A DNA stretch of 64,000 nt from Clostridiaceae bacterium (GCA_012728095.1 JAAYFU010000007.1:1-64000); one strand, 5' to 3'. Shown: positions 1 to 9,296, numbered from the stretch's first letter. Numbers and translations are program-made. The notes: generated from the sequence alone by a model not told the origin.

Positions 1-306
1 TCCTCCTACTCTGGCAGATACTTTAAAGCCGGTAAAAATAATTGAAGAAACCGTTCTTCCTCTTTGCTTCAAAGAAACGCCCATATCTCCCTGAAGAAAT
101 TTTATCATATAATTTTTGTACTGGACTATTTTGGGCTGATCCAATCCGTATTTTTGGTTCAATGCTTTCAATGTCGCTTCCGACGGCGCTTTTTCAGCAA
201 GAAAAGGCCCGCCTGGAACCATAAACATCAAAGCAAATGTCAGCGTAGCCACAAGCCAAAGAGTAAATACGGACATCAATAATCTCTTTGTTATATAAGC
301 AGGCAA
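1..306 (-). CDS. Oligopeptide/dipeptide ABC transporter permease, OppB/DppB type (5' part only)
   Basis: This is the first 102 codons of an inner-membrane permease; the rest lies beyond the left edge. The reading frame starts at a TTG at 306 with GGAG eight bases upstream and stays open to base 1. The protein opens with a basic stretch, a transmembrane helix (about residues 10-32) and the segment MVPGGPF, followed by KYGLDQP and GDMGVSLKQ. These are typical of the N-terminus of OppB/DppB-type permeases, which with OppC form the channel of peptide (or sometimes oligosaccharide or nickel) importers. The substrate cannot be told from this fragment. It begins a minus-strand operon and has a palindromic, operator-like promoter just upstream. 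Confidence 0.82.
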   Translation of the reverse strand, partial: MPAYITKRLLMSVFTLWLVATLTFALMFMVPGGPFLAEKAPSEATLKALNQKYGLDQPKIVQYKNYMIKFLQGDMGVSLKQRGRTVSSIIFTGFKVSARVGG

Positions 307-345
307 AAATATCACTCCAATTCAATAACTCTTTTAAGGCGCACT

Positions 346-380
346 ATAATAAACTTAATCTTTATTGATTAAAGATTAAG
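346..380 (-). promoter_or_regulatory. Promoter/operator with perfect 11-bp palindrome upstream of the peptide permease
   Basis: A minus-strand TATTAT (346-351) fits a -10 box about 40 bases from the TTG start. Directly upstream is a perfect inverted repeat, CTTAATCTTTA (354-364), TTGAT loop, TAAAGATTAAG (370-380). It covers where the spacer and -35 would lie, so a dimeric repressor binding there would block the promoter. It is too AT-rich to be a good terminator and has no U-tract. The regulator is unknown. Confidence 0.5.
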
Positions 381-653
381 CAATGTTTTCAATTATATAC
401 TTTTGGCAAATACATGACGGGCAAAATTCAGACTGATGTCATTCCTATTATGCCACGACCTAATGTGAAAGATTCAGTTACCATGATCAATGATACTTCT
501 CTGTTCACACCTAGTTGCCAAAATTCATAAACCTCACTAAAGTATAAATCATATTATATATAAATGTCAAAATAATTATAAAGGCAAAATTTATAATAAT
601 CAAATCCAATAACAGCCATTGATTATATTACGTGGCAGTACAACCTTTTGTTG
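381..653. other. AT-rich intergenic stretch, nothing recognised
   Basis: The stretch between the permease operator and the helicase promoter is AT-rich and has no convincing open frame, hairpin or RNA motif that I can see. Together with the flanking operator sites it forms a 472-base gap between divergent genes. Confidence 0.5.
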
Positions 654-683
654 TTGACCCGTATACTTTATTTAAAGTATACT
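654..683 (+). promoter_or_regulatory. Promoter with a palindromic operator between -35 and -10, for the nuclease-helicase gene
   Basis: TTGACC (654-659) and TATACT (678-683) are separated by 18 bases. A palindrome, GTATACTTT (661-669), ATTT, AAAGTATAC (674-682), fills the spacer and overlaps the -10. This arrangement suggests repression by a dimeric regulator. It does not match the Gram-positive LexA box (GAAC-N4-GTTC), so SOS control is not supported. The start codon is about 95 bases further on. Confidence 0.5.
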
Positions 684-778
684 ATGTGTGAACATATGTT
701 CTGTAAAACACTTTACGGAATAGACCGGCGCTTAAAAGCACGCCATGGAAAAAATTTGCGCTTGATAAGGAGATTGCT

Positions 779-3229
779 TTGGCAAAAAGAGCAAATAAAA
801 AAGAGACAGTATCTGAGCATAATAAATCTCAGGATGAACCGTTTCGTTTTAAGACTTCGGTAAGAAATCTTGTGGCTTTTTCGGTTAAGGATGATGCCTT
901 TTGGAGCCTCTCCTCATATCGTTCGGCAAATGAGGGTTCCCTGGCTCATGCCCAGCTCCAGGCAATAAACAGGTCTAAAGGAAACTACACTTCCGAGGTC
1001 CATCTTTCATATACCTTTGAAATCATGGATTGTATCCTGGAAGTTACCGGAAGAGCAGACGGCGTCTGGAGGCTTGAAGATAAAATAATCGTTCATGAAA
1101 TAAAAACCTCTGCCACTCCGTTATCGGAAATACATGAGGATTTCAGTGAATCTCACTGGGCGCAGGGTAAGTGCTACGCCTATATCCTGGCTTTACTTGA
1201 AAATATCGACGAAGTTACGGTGCGCCTAACTTATTATGATCCGGACAAAAACGAGGAAAAATCGTTTGACAGAAGTTTTTCCCGGATAAGACTTGAGCGT
1301 TTTTTTAAAACACTGGTTTATCCTTACCTGACCTGGGCGGTTTCCCAGGAAAAATGGAAGGAGATCCGTGACCTGTCCATAAAGAACATGGTTTTTCCCT
1401 ATCCCTCCTACAGGAAAGGCCAGAAGCTCCTGGCATATAATACCTATAAATGTATTGAAGATAATAAGCGGCTTTTTGTCCAGGCTCCCACCGGTATAGG
1501 CAAAACAATGGGAGTTCTTTATCCCGCCATTAAGGCCCTTGGTGAAGGAAAAGTTGACAGGCTTTTTTACGCCACTGCCAAAACCACCACCAGGAGGATA
1601 GCCGAAACGGCATACAAAATCCTTGCAGAACAGGGATTGCGTCTGAAAGTCCTGACCCTTACGGCAAAAGAAAAAATCTGCCTTAACGACGAGAAGAATT
1701 GCAGTCCTGACAAATGTCCTTTTATACTGGGTTATATGTCTCGTTGCCGTAAGGTGGTTAAGGAACTGATAAAGAAGCATGACTTTTTCCCAAGGGAAAT
1801 AATTGCCCAGGCTGGTTTGCGCCATGGAATCTGCCCGTTTGAGCTGAGTCTTGACCTGGCGTTAAGTTGTGATCTTATAATATGCGACTATAATTATATT
1901 TTTGATCCGAGGGTTTATTTAAGGCGTTTTTTTGAACAAAAGGGAAGGGAAAACTACCTGATAATGATAGATGAAGCCCATAACCTCTTTGATCGCGCAA
2001 GGGACATGTATTCTGCGGAATTGAATTACAGATTGCTGTTGGATATATCAAAGGAAATAAAGAAGGATTTGCCGGAAATAAACAAGAAACTGATTAAACT
2101 CAGGAAAGAACTTTCCTCACTGGAAAAGGAAGCAGGAAAACCTGTTTTGCAAGCCGGCGGAGTAAAGTACAACACTTCAGGCGATGCTCCCATAAGGCTG
2201 AAAGCTCCCCTTCAGGAATTTATCATTGAGGCTGAGAGCTGGGTTTCAGGAGAAAGAGAAGATAAACCCTATACCGAAAAACTGGTAAACCTTTTCTTCG
2301 ATATCCTGCATTTTAAAAATATTCTTGAAATATATTCAGACAATTATTGTACCCTCATGACCGGAAAAAAGACCGGATTTTGCCTGAAGCTGTTATGTCT
2401 TGATCCCAGCGCAATGCTGGATCTTAAAATGTCTTCGGCAAAGAGTACTATTCTCTTTTCGGCCACCTTGTCCCCGTTATGGTATTTCAAGAGTATCCTG
2501 GGAGGAAGGGATGAGGATATCACCCTTAGGCTTCCATCCCCCTTCCCCCGGGAAAATTTGTTGATTCTTAATGAAGATCGCATTGAAACCCGTTACAGCC
2601 ACCGGCAGCAGTACCTGGAAGCCACAGCAAAAGCCATATACGATTGGGCGGTTTCCCACAAAGGAAACGTTATGGTTTTCTTTCCGTCATATAAATATCT
2701 TCTTGATGTATTGGAGATTTTCAGACCATTGGCTCTCGACTTTGAAATACTATGCCAGGACCGGGAAATGGACGAATCTGCCAGAGAGGATTTCTTAAGA
2801 AAGTTTGAGCACTTCGGGGATAAAAACCGTGTTGCCTTCTGCGTTTTGGGAGGCGTTTTCAGCGAAGGCATAGACTTAACGGGAGAAAAGCTTACTGCTG
2901 TGGTAATTGTTGGCGTAGGCCTTCCACAGGTATCCCCGGAACTTGAAATCATGTGTGCCTATTATCAGAATAAAGGGGTATCGGGTTTTTCATTTGCCTA
3001 TACCTATCCCGGCATTAATAAGGTACTGCAGGCCGCCGGAAGACTGATACGGTCCGAATCTGACCGCGGAGCCCTATTACTGATTGATTCCAGGTTTTCT
3101 TCACAGGAGTATTTAAACCTCTTTCCGGAGGAATGGCATCCTGTACCGAGAACCTCACAGGGAGCGTCATTATACCGGATTGCCTGCGACTTTTGGAATG
3201 AGAATAAGCAAGACTTAGAACAGGCCTAA
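779..3229 (+). CDS. RecB/Cas4-like nuclease fused to XPD/DinG-type iron-sulfur DNA helicase
   Basis: An 816-residue DNA-processing enzyme. Residues about 60-135 carry a PD-(D/E)XK nuclease signature of the RecB/Cas4 kind: GRADG near 87, HEIKT near 107 and the QxxxY motif AQGKCYAY. A superfamily 2 helicase of the DinG/XPD branch follows, with Walker A APTGIGKT near 234, DEAH near 397 and motif VI GRLIR near 751. Cysteines between about 300 and 360 (ICLNDEKNC, KCPF, HGICPFE) fit the Fe-S cluster of this branch. The TTG start has AAGGAGA five bases upstream. It ends 15 bases into the convergent next gene. Domain content is strongly supported; the role (repair, or clearing structured DNA) is inferred. 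Clostridial genomes often annotate such proteins simply as ATP-dependent helicases. Confidence 0.88.
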   Translation: MAKRANKKETVSEHNKSQDEPFRFKTSVRNLVAFSVKDDAFWSLSSYRSANEGSLAHAQLQAINRSKGNYTSEVHLSYTFEIMDCILEVTGRADGVWRLEDKIIVHEIKTSATPLSEIHEDFSESHWAQGKCYAYILALLENIDEVTVRLTYYDPDKNEEKSFDRSFSRIRLERFFKTLVYPYLTWAVSQEKWKEIRDLSIKNMVFPYPSYRKGQKLLAYNTYKCIEDNKRLFVQAPTGIGKTMGVLYPAIKALGEGKVDRLFYATAKTTTRRIAETAYKILAEQGLRLKVLTLTAKEKICLNDEKNCSPDKCPFILGYMSRCRKVVKELIKKHDFFPREIIAQAGLRHGICPFELSLDLALSCDLIICDYNYIFDPRVYLRRFFEQKGRENYLIMIDEAHNLFDRARDMYSAELNYRLLLDISKEIKKDLPEINKKLIKLRKELSSLEKEAGKPVLQAGGVKYNTSGDAPIRLKAPLQEFIIEAESWVSGEREDKPYTEKLVNLFFDILHFKNILEIYSDNYCTLMTGKKTGFCLKLLCLDPSAMLDLKMSSAKSTILFSATLSPLWYFKSILGGRDEDITLRLPSPFPRENLLILNEDRIETRYSHRQQYLEATAKAIYDWAVSHKGNVMVFFPSYKYLLDVLEIFRPLALDFEILCQDREMDESAREDFLRKFEHFGDKNRVAFCVLGGVFSEGIDLTGEKLTAVVIVGVGLPQVSPELEIMCAYYQNKGVSGFSFAYTYPGINKVLQAAGRLIRSESDRGALLLIDSRFSSQEYLNLFPEEWHPVPRTSQGASLYRIACDFWNENKQDLEQA

Positions 3230-4453
3230 AAATTTTTGTTTTACCTTGATATTGACACGGTTTACCGTATCGGCCGAAACCACATATGCCAGATCATCCT
3301 TAGCAAGATATACACCGGAAACGTTCGATTTTGCGGTGAAGCGATCCATAATCTCACCGTCCTCGTTAATAAAAAGCACCTCTGATTCGGCTATAACAGC
3401 CGCGGTCTTCTTCCTGGAGACTATTCCCGTCACCTTTGCATCAATATCAAAACCAGTTTTTTCAGTTCCGTTGCTGTTGTATATCTGTATAGTTGTCAAA
3501 AAGCGCCTGTTTCTTGAATATTCCTCGTTATTTAAAAGAGCCACAACCGGGAATTTGTTATTTATGACATTAGCCGCTGTTACCGAATATCCCTCGAAAT
3601 CCTTCTCCCATACGGTGTGGTAACCTTTATCAATGGTAATTAAGCTTTTTTCTCCATAAATCAGGAGCCTTTCTTCCAATATGGGATAACAGCCGCCAAA
3701 TATTTCTTTTTCTCCTTTAATACTTGCTTTCTGGTTCATTGCAGGATCCAGTATTTCAAAAATTCCGTTAGCTTCAAGACCGGATGTCTCCAGGCTGCTT
3801 ACGGCAAAAGCCGCTTTATTATATCCGGGATGATTAACGACTGAAAAAGGATAATAATTTGAAACGCTTCTGAAAGAAATCTCCTGACCGTCTTTTGAAT
3901 AAGCACGAATTGTGCGCTTGTATCCCGATTGTTTGCTTTGGGTTATCAAAAGGATCCACGTGTCCGAAATGCTGGCGTTTACAATAAACTCGTCAATGTT
4001 TTTTTCCCAGGCTATCCTGTTGTTCACAATCAGGGCAAAATAATGCCCCGCCAAATCAGCTACCAGGGTATCATCGGCATATGACACAACAAAAGGCTTG
4101 TTTAAGCTTACAGGGAGGTATGCTTTCTCCATTCCGTCCGGGTCAATAATTTTAACAGAACTTACGGAGGCTGCCACAAGATTATTGGAAACAGTCGAAA
4201 AATAGATATCCTCATTTTGCTCAAATGTCAGGACTGGTCTTACCGTTTCCTTAAGAGCATCAATTTCGCCTGCTCCGACAGTAAATACACGGGTGTACAG
4301 GCCCGTTATTCCTTCGGAGAGCGCATCCAAAGGATTTATGTTCAGGAAAGCATATAATACTACTCCGGACACCAATATCAATATTAACAGAAAGAGCGCC
4401 AGCTTTAAAAAACTGAAGCCCTTTGCTGCGCCTTTAGTGTTTTCAGCTTCCAT
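3215..4453 (-). CDS. Membrane-anchored DUF5711-like protein
   Basis: A 412-residue protein with a short cytoplasmic N-terminus, one transmembrane helix (about residues 15-38) and a long extracytoplasmic part. That part is rich in short beta strands with repeated patterns such as VVNNRIAWEK and LITIDKGYHTVWEK, like a WD/PQQ-type beta propeller. It resembles clostridial DUF5711 proteins, whose function I do not know. It is the last gene of a minus-strand operon, starting 20 bases after the S41 protease. AAGAAGGGG lies upstream of the ATG. Its 3' end overlaps the convergent helicase by 15 bases and there is no terminator between them. A sensor or scaffold role at the cell surface is inference only. 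Confidence 0.7.
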   Translation of the reverse strand: MEAENTKGAAKGFSFLKLALFLLILILVSGVVLYAFLNINPLDALSEGITGLYTRVFTVGAGEIDALKETVRPVLTFEQNEDIYFSTVSNNLVAASVSSVKIIDPDGMEKAYLPVSLNKPFVVSYADDTLVADLAGHYFALIVNNRIAWEKNIDEFIVNASISDTWILLITQSKQSGYKRTIRAYSKDGQEISFRSVSNYYPFSVVNHPGYNKAAFAVSSLETSGLEANGIFEILDPAMNQKASIKGEKEIFGGCYPILEERLLIYGEKSLITIDKGYHTVWEKDFEGYSVTAANVINNKFPVVALLNNEEYSRNRRFLTTIQIYNSNGTEKTGFDIDAKVTGIVSRKKTAAVIAESEVLFINEDGEIMDRFTAKSNVSGVYLAKDDLAYVVSADTVNRVNIKVKQKFLGLF

Positions 4454-4473
4454 ATATGAAAAGTTCCCCTTCT

Positions 4474-5943
4474 TTAATCACTGAATAAGCTCAGCGCTTC
4501 CAGAGCCTTTACATATTGTTTGTCGTTGTCTTTTCTCAGTTCGATTAATGTTTGGTTGAGCTTATCCCTTGTTGCTGTATCAATTATACCAGTTTCAGCA
4601 AGATTGTTAACAGCCTGATATTTTTTGACAGCCTCAACAGTTTTATCGTCAAAAAGCCTGTCAGGCGCAGTATCCAGGAAACCTGCAGCTTTCAAAATCT
4701 TTTCGGCATTTAAGACATCATTATTATAGGAATTAAGCTCCAGGTTTGCCTTAACAGGCGCTATCTTTGATAAATCAATTCCGCCGGGATATGTGGGATT
4801 TGGTTCGATTAATGAAGGTTTAAGCCCTATCCCGTTAATGGATCTTCCTTTAGGGGTAAAATAATAGCCTGTTGTGAGTTTAACCGAGCCTATAATCTCG
4901 TCTTCCTTCGGGTAAACGCCGTAATATGTTTTCCATTCAATATCGGTAACATATTTTGCTCCGTATAATTGATTATATTTATTATATGCTTCCGGAGTGA
5001 GGATATAGAAGATGCTCTGGAAAACACCCTTACCATATGTATTCTGCCCGATTAAAAAACCCACTCCTGAATCTTCAATCGCACCAGCGAGAATTTCGGA
5101 AGCGCTGGCCGTTTTTTCATTAACCAAGACAGCTATCAAGTATTTGGGGTTATTCCCATATGAATAATATACCTGATCCTTGTATTTTTCCGACTTATAA
5201 TCCAGTTTGGTTATGATTCCTTTGGGAATTAGCTTCCTTGCCACCGCTACAGCCTCATCGACATAACCGCCGGGGTTTCCCCTTAAGTCCAGGATAATTT
5301 TTTTTATCCCGGCTTTATTGAGTTCCCCGATTGCTTCGTCAAACTCCCCGGATGTTCCACTGTCAAAACTGTCAATAGATATATAACCAACATTCCCTTC
5401 AATCCTGTAATTTACTGTCTTATTTATGATGGATTCTCTTACAATAGAAAAATCCTTTTCTGTTCCATCGCGAATTATAGTAAGTGTAACTGTCGTCCCG
5501 GCCTCGCCCCTGATAAGCGCCGCCGCGGTTGTGGCATCCATACCAACAACGCTTCTACCGTCAACTGCGATAATTATGTCGCCTACCTGTAATCCTGACC
5601 TTTCGGCCGGTGAATCTTCAAAAATATCAACTATAATAATTCCGTCATCATGGGTCTCAAGAACTGCCCCGATTCCTTCATAAGAATTATTCAAGCTGTT
5701 TAGATAAATCTGCGTTTCTTCCTTATTATAGTATGTCGAGTAATCATCCAGTTGAGAGAACATACCCTTTAAAACGGCAGTAAGAGCCTCTTCATCAGTG
5801 AGGCCCTCATAGTACATTTCTGTCATAAAATCCAGCATTGATTCAAGGTATGACCCGTATTCCCCGGCATATGCCATGGGAGAAACCGCAAAAATAAAGC
5901 ATATCACAAGAACAAGGCTTATCAGCACTTTATTCTTTTTCAT
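4474..5943 (-). CDS. S41 family carboxyl-terminal processing protease with peptidoglycan-binding tail
   Basis: An exported serine protease of 489 residues. In order it has a signal peptide (about 1-26), a PDZ domain (about 90-170, with SGLQVGDIIIAVDG), the S41 catalytic domain and a C-terminal peptidoglycan-binding helix bundle (about 410-475, ending in TATRDKLNQTL). The dyad is visible: Ser280 in NEKTASASE and Lys305 in TYGKG, 25 residues apart as usual in CtpA-type enzymes. About 40 unusual residues sit between Lys305 and the conserved TTGYYFTPKGRSI strand. The family degrades or matures envelope proteins. The gene starts 26 bases after the SLH gene and precedes the DUF5711-like gene by 20, so it is co-transcribed with surface proteins. 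Confidence 0.9.
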   Translation of the reverse strand: MKKNKVLISLVLVICFIFAVSPMAYAGEYGSYLESMLDFMTEMYYEGLTDEEALTAVLKGMFSQLDDYSTYYNKEETQIYLNSLNNSYEGIGAVLETHDDGIIIVDIFEDSPAERSGLQVGDIIIAVDGRSVVGMDATTAAALIRGEAGTTVTLTIIRDGTEKDFSIVRESIINKTVNYRIEGNVGYISIDSFDSGTSGEFDEAIGELNKAGIKKIILDLRGNPGGYVDEAVAVARKLIPKGIITKLDYKSEKYKDQVYYSYGNNPKYLIAVLVNEKTASASEILAGAIEDSGVGFLIGQNTYGKGVFQSIFYILTPEAYNKYNQLYGAKYVTDIEWKTYYGVYPKEDEIIGSVKLTTGYYFTPKGRSINGIGLKPSLIEPNPTYPGGIDLSKIAPVKANLELNSYNNDVLNAEKILKAAGFLDTAPDRLFDDKTVEAVKKYQAVNNLAETGIIDTATRDKLNQTLIELRKDNDKQYVKALEALSLFSD

Positions 5944-5969
5944 AAATGACCCCCTTTAGCACATATGGT

Positions 5970-7505
5970 TTAAAAATCAATTATTCTGTCCCTGTAATCT
6001 TTTACCAGTTCACTGCCCATATAACTAATTAAATCATACATCAATTTAGCCATAATTTCATTAGTCAGGCGCATTGACGGATTAAATCTTCCCATATAAT
6101 CAGGTTCTATGATCCCAAGAATTGCTGCCACAGATGCAGCGTTCCGGGCATAAGCGGGAATACTGTCATTATCGGTAAACGGTGTTGTTGATGCCGGGTA
6201 AGGGGCTAGTTTTTCCAAGCCCAAAGCCGAAACGATCATCTTGATTGCTTCCGCCCTGGTAATATAGTTGTTGGGCCTGAAATTGCCGTTTCCGTCTCCC
6301 AGCGTTATACCTTTTTGATAAGCTTTTTTAATTTCTTCATAGTATAAGTCTCCCGGCTCGACATCCTTAAAAGGCGATATTTCGGGGGCATTTTTGGATG
6401 AGGATCTTCTTGTGTTTACCGTTGTTGCTACCCTTACATCAGGATCGGCAGGGATATCCTTAAGAGTATTCATAAGTATTCCAACGAATTCTCTCCTGGT
6501 CAAATATTTGCCCACTTTAAAGTTTTCTCCCGTTCCCGGAAGAATTTCAAGACCGAACAAGATACTGATGGGTTCCTCTGCCCAGTGGCCGTTCAGGTGT
6601 TTTATATCCGGAACCATTAGTCTCGACAGTTCCATTTGTGTACTCAGGCTTTCGGTATTGGTATAGGTTTTTAAAACATCAGTAGGTCGGCCGTTCTTGT
6701 CAAATTCGGGAAATCTTGCGGTATAATCCAGGGTCGATTCCATCCATTTCTTTTTGACATACCCGCCGTCAAAGCTAATATATGTGGGTTCATTTTCAGC
6801 GTAATCCACCTGATAGAGGGTTGCGCCTGAAACAATTATCTCAGCCGCGCCGCCCCATTTGACGGGAGGATCGGCATTCTTTAAATCCGCTTCCACCATC
6901 ATGTTTATTCTTTGGGTTTCAGTACTGCTCCAGTACTGATCATAAGCATAGGTTCTTCCTGAAATAGTGACCGTTACGGTATCCCTAACCGTACCGGTTC
7001 CTATTGCATATACTTTTTTTTCGCTGAATTCGCCGGTATGATAATTAATCGCGGCCTTAGGATCAGTAATCATGGATTGGGTAAAGGAAGATTCTATTAG
7101 CCTGTAAGTTGTTCCGCCGATATTGATTACCTCGGTAGGCAATCGGCTGAGCCTGGTAGATTCCGTTATTTGCCCGTTTGCTTTGGTTTCTCTTGTCGTG
7201 GTATAGATTGCCACCCGGTTTAAAGTTACGTTACTTTCGGCATTACTGAGTCTATATGTATATGTCGCGGTTACAACATCGTTTTTATCGGTTTTCTTTA
7301 TGGTCAAAGTGCCGCTTAACTTTATGGGAACCCCTGTTAAAAAACACATTTCCGTATATTGATATTCGCTTTTCTCAATCGGGTCTGCAACAGAAATTCC
7401 GCCCGAATAACCCATTGACCCTTCAACACCCAATATATTAAATGGAGTAACAGCAATAATTGAAACCAGTATAATTGTCAATACCTGAAAATAACTTTTT
7501 TTCAT
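5970..7505 (-). CDS. S-layer homology (SLH) domain surface protein
   Basis: A 511-residue secreted protein with a signal peptide (about 1-28), a beta-rich central region of unknown function (about 40-290) and three C-terminal SLH modules (about 298-350, 380-435 and 445-500). The SLH signatures are HWAEEPISILFGLEI, FRPNNYITRAEAIKMIVSAL and RFNPSMRLTNEIMAKLMYDL. SLH triplets hold proteins on pyruvylated secondary wall polymer, so this should sit on the cell wall. The first and third modules diverge from the canonical TRAE motif. Gaps of 21 and 26 bases to its neighbours indicate one transcript with the secreted protein and the S41 protease. Confidence 0.88.
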   Translation of the reverse strand: MKKSYFQVLTIILVSIIAVTPFNILGVEGSMGYSGGISVADPIEKSEYQYTEMCFLTGVPIKLSGTLTIKKTDKNDVVTATYTYRLSNAESNVTLNRVAIYTTTRETKANGQITESTRLSRLPTEVINIGGTTYRLIESSFTQSMITDPKAAINYHTGEFSEKKVYAIGTGTVRDTVTVTISGRTYAYDQYWSSTETQRINMMVEADLKNADPPVKWGGAAEIIVSGATLYQVDYAENEPTYISFDGGYVKKKWMESTLDYTARFPEFDKNGRPTDVLKTYTNTESLSTQMELSRLMVPDIKHLNGHWAEEPISILFGLEILPGTGENFKVGKYLTRREFVGILMNTLKDIPADPDVRVATTVNTRRSSSKNAPEISPFKDVEPGDLYYEEIKKAYQKGITLGDGNGNFRPNNYITRAEAIKMIVSALGLEKLAPYPASTTPFTDNDSIPAYARNAASVAAILGIIEPDYMGRFNPSMRLTNEIMAKLMYDLISYMGSELVKDYRDRIIDF

Positions 7506-7526
7506 GTCTCAAACCTCCGTAATGTC

Positions 7527-9194
7527 CTATTGGCAAAGGATAATAATACCCTCTCCACTCTGGCTGTGCCGCATTATCCTGACTTCATCTCCGGGTTTTA
7601 TCAGGGAAACGGTTCCTATCAGACCGTTTTTGATAACAATGGAGTTGAAAGGTATGGTTATGTCCAGGTTGGGACTTTCATCCCAAACATAGTTCTCATT
7701 ATCATAAATTCTGGCTTCAGTCAGCCTCAAAACAGAAGGCACAGTCGTTTCGGCGTTATCATTCTCATTATCGTCTTCTCCGTTATCGGTTGTTATACCC
7801 GAAACACGTCCCATAACCGGTACATCTGCATAGGGCGCCGTACTCATCAGCACAATTTTGTTTCCCTCTGCCACTATGTAAACGGTCTGTTTGACATACG
7901 CCGAATCCAGGTCACGCATATTCCCCACTCCGTCAGCTTCCACCAAACGACTGACGTAAAGGTCAATATCAAATGTTTTTGGAGTATTTGTGAATTCCCA
8001 GCTCACTCCGTCCAGTTGAACAAAGGATTCAACCGTTACACTCTTTAACGGTTCAACATTCTTAATGCGTCCCCTGTATATAACCAGGCCGGTTTGAGCA
8101 GCCGACTCGCTGACTATAACGTTGGCGATATATTTACTGTCATAAAGAGATTTTTCCATGGATATTTTCAACGGATCCAAAGTGTTTAATGCGCTTATAT
8201 CCACCAGTCTTCCGTCTTTGATTGCAATGGTATTGGTATCATAACTGACTATATCCGAGGTATTTTCCAGATACAGTATTCCTCCGTCAGTCATGCCAAG
8301 AAGATTGTCCCTGGTTGTCCTCTCGTACCCGGATGTGGTTCTGAACGACGCTTTTATAATCTTATCCAGGCCGTCATATTCCTTCTTTGTAACAAAATAA
8401 ACGGTACCTCCGAACCTCCTGGGAGGCAGTTCCTTGTATTCACTGCTGTACTTAAAGTTTTGTATCCCTATACCGGAAGTATATTCCCATCTTCCGTTAA
8501 TGAACTGTTGTACCTGTGAAACCGCAAGCGAGGTGTTAATATTATCGACAAACTCAATTTTCCCCCTGTAAATTCCGCTTATGGTCCTGGGCTGTTTTTC
8601 TATATCAATGCCTGCTATATGGATATTTGAGCCGTTTTTCTGTACCAGGACCCGTATCCGGTCTCCCAGAACTATATCGGAAATTGTACAGGGCCGGTTA
8701 TTTTTATAAATTGGAGTGGTTTTTGATAAAGTATAATTTACAAAGGTGCCGTCATCCTTTTTTAAAATCAACCATGACGTACCTTTCAAATAGGCAGTGC
8801 CGTATATCGATTCATAATAGCTTTTTGCACTGATTTTTTCTATATATCCGTCCTTATCCAGCTTTATAAAAGCCATATCTCCAGGTCGGATATCGTCAAT
8901 AACCGTTTCATACCCGTCCCTTAATACCGGTATATCGTATCCGTATGTAAAAGTACGGAGGATACTCAACCGGTTTGCCGCGGCCGGATCCATTCCTGAG
9001 CCGTCTTCGAAATAGAGAGTTATATATCCCAGCGATGGATTGTTCTCCTTAACAACACCGCTAATGAATCCATTTTCCTCTGTCTGACCGGGAGCATAAG
9101 TTTCAGCGAATATATAATTACCTGAACCATATGTAGAGCAAATGGCTATTGTTAGTATAAGAGCAAAAATAATAAATGTTTTTCCTGTCTTCAT
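7527..9194 (-). CDS. Secreted beta-rich protein of unknown function, first gene of the envelope operon
   Basis: A 555-residue exported protein that I do not recognise. It has a signal peptide (about 1-30) and then several modules of about 80-100 residues built from short strands. Recurrent patterns such as LGDRIRVLVQKNG, RPGDMAFIKLDKDG and KPGDEVRIMRHSQSGEG look like small barrels or OB-like folds. There is no obvious enzyme motif, no SLH domain and no anchoring signal. It leads the operon running into the SLH protein, the S41 protease and the DUF5711-like protein, so a structural or accessory role in the wall or S-layer is the most natural inference. Alternatives include a matrix protein or a protease substrate. 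Confidence 0.65.
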   Translation of the reverse strand: MKTGKTFIIFALILTIAICSTYGSGNYIFAETYAPGQTEENGFISGVVKENNPSLGYITLYFEDGSGMDPAAANRLSILRTFTYGYDIPVLRDGYETVIDDIRPGDMAFIKLDKDGYIEKISAKSYYESIYGTAYLKGTSWLILKKDDGTFVNYTLSKTTPIYKNNRPCTISDIVLGDRIRVLVQKNGSNIHIAGIDIEKQPRTISGIYRGKIEFVDNINTSLAVSQVQQFINGRWEYTSGIGIQNFKYSSEYKELPPRRFGGTVYFVTKKEYDGLDKIIKASFRTTSGYERTTRDNLLGMTDGGILYLENTSDIVSYDTNTIAIKDGRLVDISALNTLDPLKISMEKSLYDSKYIANVIVSESAAQTGLVIYRGRIKNVEPLKSVTVESFVQLDGVSWEFTNTPKTFDIDLYVSRLVEADGVGNMRDLDSAYVKQTVYIVAEGNKIVLMSTAPYADVPVMGRVSGITTDNGEDDNENDNAETTVPSVLRLTEARIYDNENYVWDESPNLDITIPFNSIVIKNGLIGTVSLIKPGDEVRIMRHSQSGEGIIILCQ

Positions 9195-9296
9195 CTAATA
9201 GCCTCCAAACATATTTATCCTAAAAAGTTTATCGGCAATTGGAGTAAAAGCATAAACAAAATATACTTTACGCTTTTATGACAAATGAAATAAGCA

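Noticed and set aside
654-683. LexA/SOS box upstream of the helicase
   Set aside because: The palindrome is GTATACTTT/AAAGTATAC and does not contain the GAAC-N4-GTTC core.
648-863. Open frame of 71 codons overlapping the start of the helicase
   Set aside because: It starts inside the promoter/operator, has no ribosome site, and overlaps a well-supported gene in another frame.
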